From the NCBI RefSeq assembly GCF_026151205.1, contig NC_087074.1:11317226-11381225 (forward strand): DNA of 64,000 nucleotides. Direction: 5' to 3'. Positions 61,820 through 64,000 of the stretch are shown piece after piece. Made by a program: the position numbers and the translations under genes. This DNA is from Bolinopsis microptera. Its lineage: Eukaryota; Ctenophora; Tentaculata; Lobata; Bolinopsidae. The stretch's first letter is position 1. Each line of letters opens with the position of its first letter. Under the pieces are notes generated by a model. That model was not told the origin of the DNA and made no database searches. It worked only from the letters and a program-made list of their open reading frames with translations.

Positions 61820-62509
61820 TCAGTGAGTTGAGTTGACCGTGGCTTCTGGTTCTGCTTCTGGTTCTGTAGCTGCAAGCATTCCGGTTTCAGAGGCAATTTT
61901 TCGGTGTCTTTTTCTAATCCTAGAGTGTTGTATGCGAAATGTGTTGTCGACAATTACTCCAAGCTCTGTTGCCAGAGCTCTAACAGGTTTCGTGATATCG
62001 GCGGAGTAAGTGACGTGCAGCCGATGTCTTTTCCTATGTTTCTCTAGACTGTTAGGGCTTCTGTCCGGATGGTTGTGGGGCCCGTTGTAACTTAGAAGAA
62101 GACTTCTGTTCTTGTCTGTGGTAATGGTAGCAGGACAATTTCCATTCCTCGCGTGGTATTGGCTACATCTGTAACTGATGTTGTTTTTCAGCTCCGATCG
62201 TTGCTGAAACAGGTTGTCTTCGTGAACAACCATGGGCTTACCACGGGATGTGGTTAAAACTTCAAGAAGGTTCGTGCAAGGGACTGGGGAAAGGATGTCG
62301 TCAAGGTTTATATAAGCTTCGAGGGGTAGAGGTTCGATGCTAGGTAGGGATAGAGGAATAGGATTGAGAAGGTCGTAGTATTCCATTGCTATCGTTGTGA
62401 ATTGCAGATGGTCGAATGATGATGTCTCCTGTCGTCTGTTGAAAGTTATATAGTATCGATAACGAGATTCGTCATACAGTACGTATGACATTGCAACATT
62501 TGAGATCAT
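61820..62509 (-). CDS. FLYWCH-type zinc-finger protein carried by the hAT (229 aa)
   Basis: Intact single-exon frame convergent with the transposase, inside the same inverted repeats. Residues ~85-148 match the FLYWCH layout: SRGKPMVV entry, then DNLFQQ, YRCSQY (Cys115), NGNCPATI (Cys125) and the final GPHNHPD (His146, His148). A basic stretch follows (EKHRKRHRLH; RIRKRHRK), then a Glu/Ala-rich tail. FLYWCH fingers are DNA-binding domains found in MULE transposases and their domesticated relatives. Here the finger stands without a transposase core, so it may be an accessory protein or a captured host or transposon gene. The ATG at 62509 is preceded by AACTTTGAC and is the first of two candidate starts (the second at codon 7). 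Confidence 0.75.
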   Translation of the reverse strand: MISNVAMSYVLYDESRYRYYITFNRRQETSSFDHLQFTTIAMEYYDLLNPIPLSLPSIEPLPLEAYINLDDILSPVPCTNLLEVLTTSRGKPMVVHEDNLFQQRSELKNNISYRCSQYHARNGNCPATITTDKNRSLLLSYNGPHNHPDRSPNSLEKHRKRHRLHVTYSADITKPVRALATELGVIVDNTFRIQHSRIRKRHRKIASETGMLAATEPEAEPEATVNSTH

Positions 62510-62654
62510 GTCAAAGTTATGGTAGCTCTCGTAACTCGTTGTTATGGACCCCCATCAGCCTGTATCAGATCATATGATGAGATCACATCCTCATGGGACA
62601 TGAGCCGATCAAATAGAATAGTCAAAGAATATGTGAACTCTAACTAAGCACTGT

Positions 62655-62833
62655 AAATACATTATTTTTTGCCGCGAATTCGCCGCGATATTTCGATTTT
62701 TCGCCGCGAATTCGCCGCGATTTTTCGATTTTTTGCCGCGAATATGCCGCGATTTTCGGAATTCCCGCCGCGAAATAGCCGCGAATTAGCCTAGTTTGGC
62801 TTGTCGCGGTGCCGCGATTTTTGGCCAAAATTA
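62655..62833. promoter_or_regulatory. hAT right subterminal CGCGA array
   Basis: About ten GCCGCGAATT / GCCGCGATTTTTCGATTT words mirror the left array and are probably transposase-binding sites. The spacing and exact words differ between the two ends. Confidence 0.7.
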
Positions 62834-62855
62834 CCGCGAAATCCTTTTGTCCCTG
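62834..62855 (-). repeat. hAT right terminal inverted repeat
   Basis: Exact complement of 56974-56995. Confidence 0.95.
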
Positions 62856-62863
62856 GGTAGCGC
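62856..62863. repeat. Right 8-bp target-site duplication of the hAT
   Basis: GGTAGCGC, the exact partner of 56966-56973. Confidence 0.95.
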
Positions 62864-63208
62864 AGTTGGTTAGAACGCCTGTCTTACAATCGTTAGGTTG
62901 CGAGTTCGAAACCCACTGACTGCCTGGTCGTGGGGTGAGCGTCGTCGACGTTCAGCTAAGGATCATGAGTGGTCTATGCAGCCCCCCGGTCTACTCAGCC
63001 GAATACTCGAGAAATCGGGTGTGAGGGTTAAATGAGGAGCTGCACATTGCAGCAAAGTCTCGGACGAAGAAAGTATGGTACACACTACCTTAACCGTCAC
63101 TGGCCAAAAAGATCCTTCGGCTTCCTGTAATTGGCTGGTTGCACTTGTGTAACATTGTGGCTGTTGGAATACACCGAAGTAAAATAAGTGTCTAGATTAA
63201 AAAAAATA
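62856..63208 (+). mobile_element. tRNA-derived SINE body (split by the hAT)
   Basis: Starts with a pol III box A (TAGCGCAGTTGG), continues GTTAGAACGCCTGTCTTACA and a box B (AGTTCGAAACC near 62,903), then a ~250-bp non-tRNA body and a short A-rich tail (AAAAAAAATATAATAATG). D-stem pairing is good; the anticodon and T stems are degenerate, so this is a SINE, not a functional tRNA gene (the loop would read TAC, Val-like). The first bases of the tRNA head lie 5.9 kb away at 56960-56973. Confidence 0.8.
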
Positions 63209-63784
63209 TAATAATGTTTGTGAATATGTTAGAGACTCCGTTGTAACATATTGCAATAGGTCATTTAATCCGGAATATGATCTGAAAAGATGGTGCGAAA
63301 CGGATTTAAAATGACGAAGTTATCAAGCAATTTGTTAGCAAAATTGATTGGGTACTCAATGATTGCCCAATTACGGCACCGTAATTGTGCTCTCTGCACG
63401 ATTCCCATAATGTGGATCTAGCCTCAACCCAATTACCTGATCACATGTAATGAACAAATTTGTTATGCTTCATATCTCGGTCATCTGAGAAGCTGTAACT
63501 CTCAGTTTTTCAGGACAAACGTAATTTAAATGACCAAACACCATTCAATAATATTTGGCTCGATCCGACTATCCGAACCATCAAATAAATGCAAAAATGA
63601 ACCGTTGAAAATGAACAACAACAAAGATTTGCAAATAGAAACATTCGAACGAATACAATCAATGATGAAAAATTATACAAAAGTTAACATATTAGTCTAA
63701 AAGTATCAACCGGGTTGGGTCATAATCTAAAAACACAACAATACCATCTCTGCAAACAAAGATTTATAAAAACATATTAGGTAC
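63209..63784. other. Intergenic, nothing recognised
   Basis: AT-rich sequence with no gene or repeat supported. Confidence 0.45.
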
Positions 63785-64000
63785 GTATCGAAAATGACTC
63801 GGACCGAACATTTTCTAAGTCAACATTTTTCAAAGTTTTTCTGAAAACCGCTTTTCTCCACGTTTCATGCTACTCTGTTCATTATTTGCCGAAAATATTT
63901 TTTCGGTTTTTCGAAGTCCACACCTTCCCTCGATACACAATTTTGGACTCGAAGTAATGCGATCTCGGAAGGCAGGCCTCCCCTTTGCAACACGAGCTCG
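63785..64000. repeat. Diverged, inverted copy of the 255-bp hAT-internal repeat
   Basis: Contains ATGACTCGGACCGAACATTT, TTCAAAGTTTTTCTGAAAAC and GCGATCTCGGAAGGCAGGCC, the complement of the block at 57290-58440. It runs off the window end, so it may begin another array or another hAT copy. Confidence 0.85.

Larger units (their letters stand above)
56974..62855. mobile_element. Complete hAT DNA transposon (5,882 bp)
   Basis: The ends CAGGGACAAAAGGATTTCGC and its exact complement form perfect 22-bp inverted repeats (56974-56995, 62834-62855), flanked by a perfect 8-bp duplication GGTAGCGC, the hallmark of hAT insertion. Subterminal regions at both ends are packed with CGCGA/CCGCGAA words. Inside, in order: a 255-bp tandem repeat block, a short minisatellite, a five-exon transposase gene on the plus strand, and a convergent FLYWCH-type gene on the minus strand. 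Identical ends and intact reading frames suggest recent, possibly autonomous, activity. Confidence 0.95.

Noticed and set aside
62856..62935. Functional tRNA-Val gene
   Set aside because: Box A and box B are good, but the anticodon and T stems do not pair, a long non-tRNA body with an A-rich tail follows, and the head is separated by a 5.9-kb transposon. A SINE explains it better.

Overview
This is eukaryotic DNA from a repeat-rich, AT-leaning animal genome. The clearest evidence is the gene content: an SLC4A11-type transporter, a three-dsRBD TRBP/Loquacious-type protein, and two ISG12 (IFI6/IFI27-like) domains, with GT-AG spliced exons. Degenerate CCCTAA telomere-like tracts, non-LTR retrotransposons, hAT DNA transposons, a tRNA-derived SINE and long (CA)n arrays agree with this. 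I cannot name the species; an invertebrate, possibly non-bilaterian, metazoan is plausible.

Layout. 1-15 kb is mostly intergenic: a decayed coding remnant that may be a WAC domain (ACF1/WSTF type), a LINE 3' fragment with a 13-bp target duplication and a nested small DNA element, a 630-bp (CA)n tract, a 760-bp tandem duplication, and a TA-flanked MITE. 15.27-21.08 kb is a 5.8-kb element with very long inverted repeats packed with the 16-bp palindrome AGCGCTTATAAGCGCT and flanked by a perfect 8-bp duplication. 21.4-24.7 kb is a 39-bp minisatellite with a 5'-truncated RT/RNase H LINE between two 255-bp direct copies of flanking sequence. 24.7-36.7 kb is sparse, with hairpins and a 12-bp CCCTAGYCCCAC minisatellite.

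The conserved genes lie at 36.7-53.5 kb. An intact, single-coding-exon SLC4A11-like gene is on the plus strand. On the minus strand are a four-exon TRBP/PACT/Loquacious-like gene (378 aa) and a cluster of paralogous genes (A, B, C). Genes A and C combine a short repeated module, which I do not recognise, with a C-terminal Gly/Ala-rich hydrophobic segment; in gene C, and in the isolated gene B exon, that segment is an ISG12 domain. Exon lengths of A and C sum to whole codons and every intron is in phase 2. Just upstream of gene A is a 15-bp tandem array holding three perfect TTCNNNGAA (STAT/GAS-type) palindromes. A dsRNA-binding Dicer-partner-like protein beside interferon-gene-like proteins makes this the likeliest place for an undescribed innate-immune locus, though the functional link is inference.

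53.6-63.2 kb is a nest of mobile elements: an intact 1028-codon LINE (endonuclease plus reverse transcriptase), then a tRNA-derived SINE whose A-box region is split by a complete 5,882-bp hAT transposon. That transposon has perfect 22-bp inverted repeats, a perfect 8-bp target duplication, CGCGA-rich subterminal arrays, a five-exon 591-aa transposase and a convergent FLYWCH-type zinc-finger gene. It looks recently inserted and possibly still autonomous.
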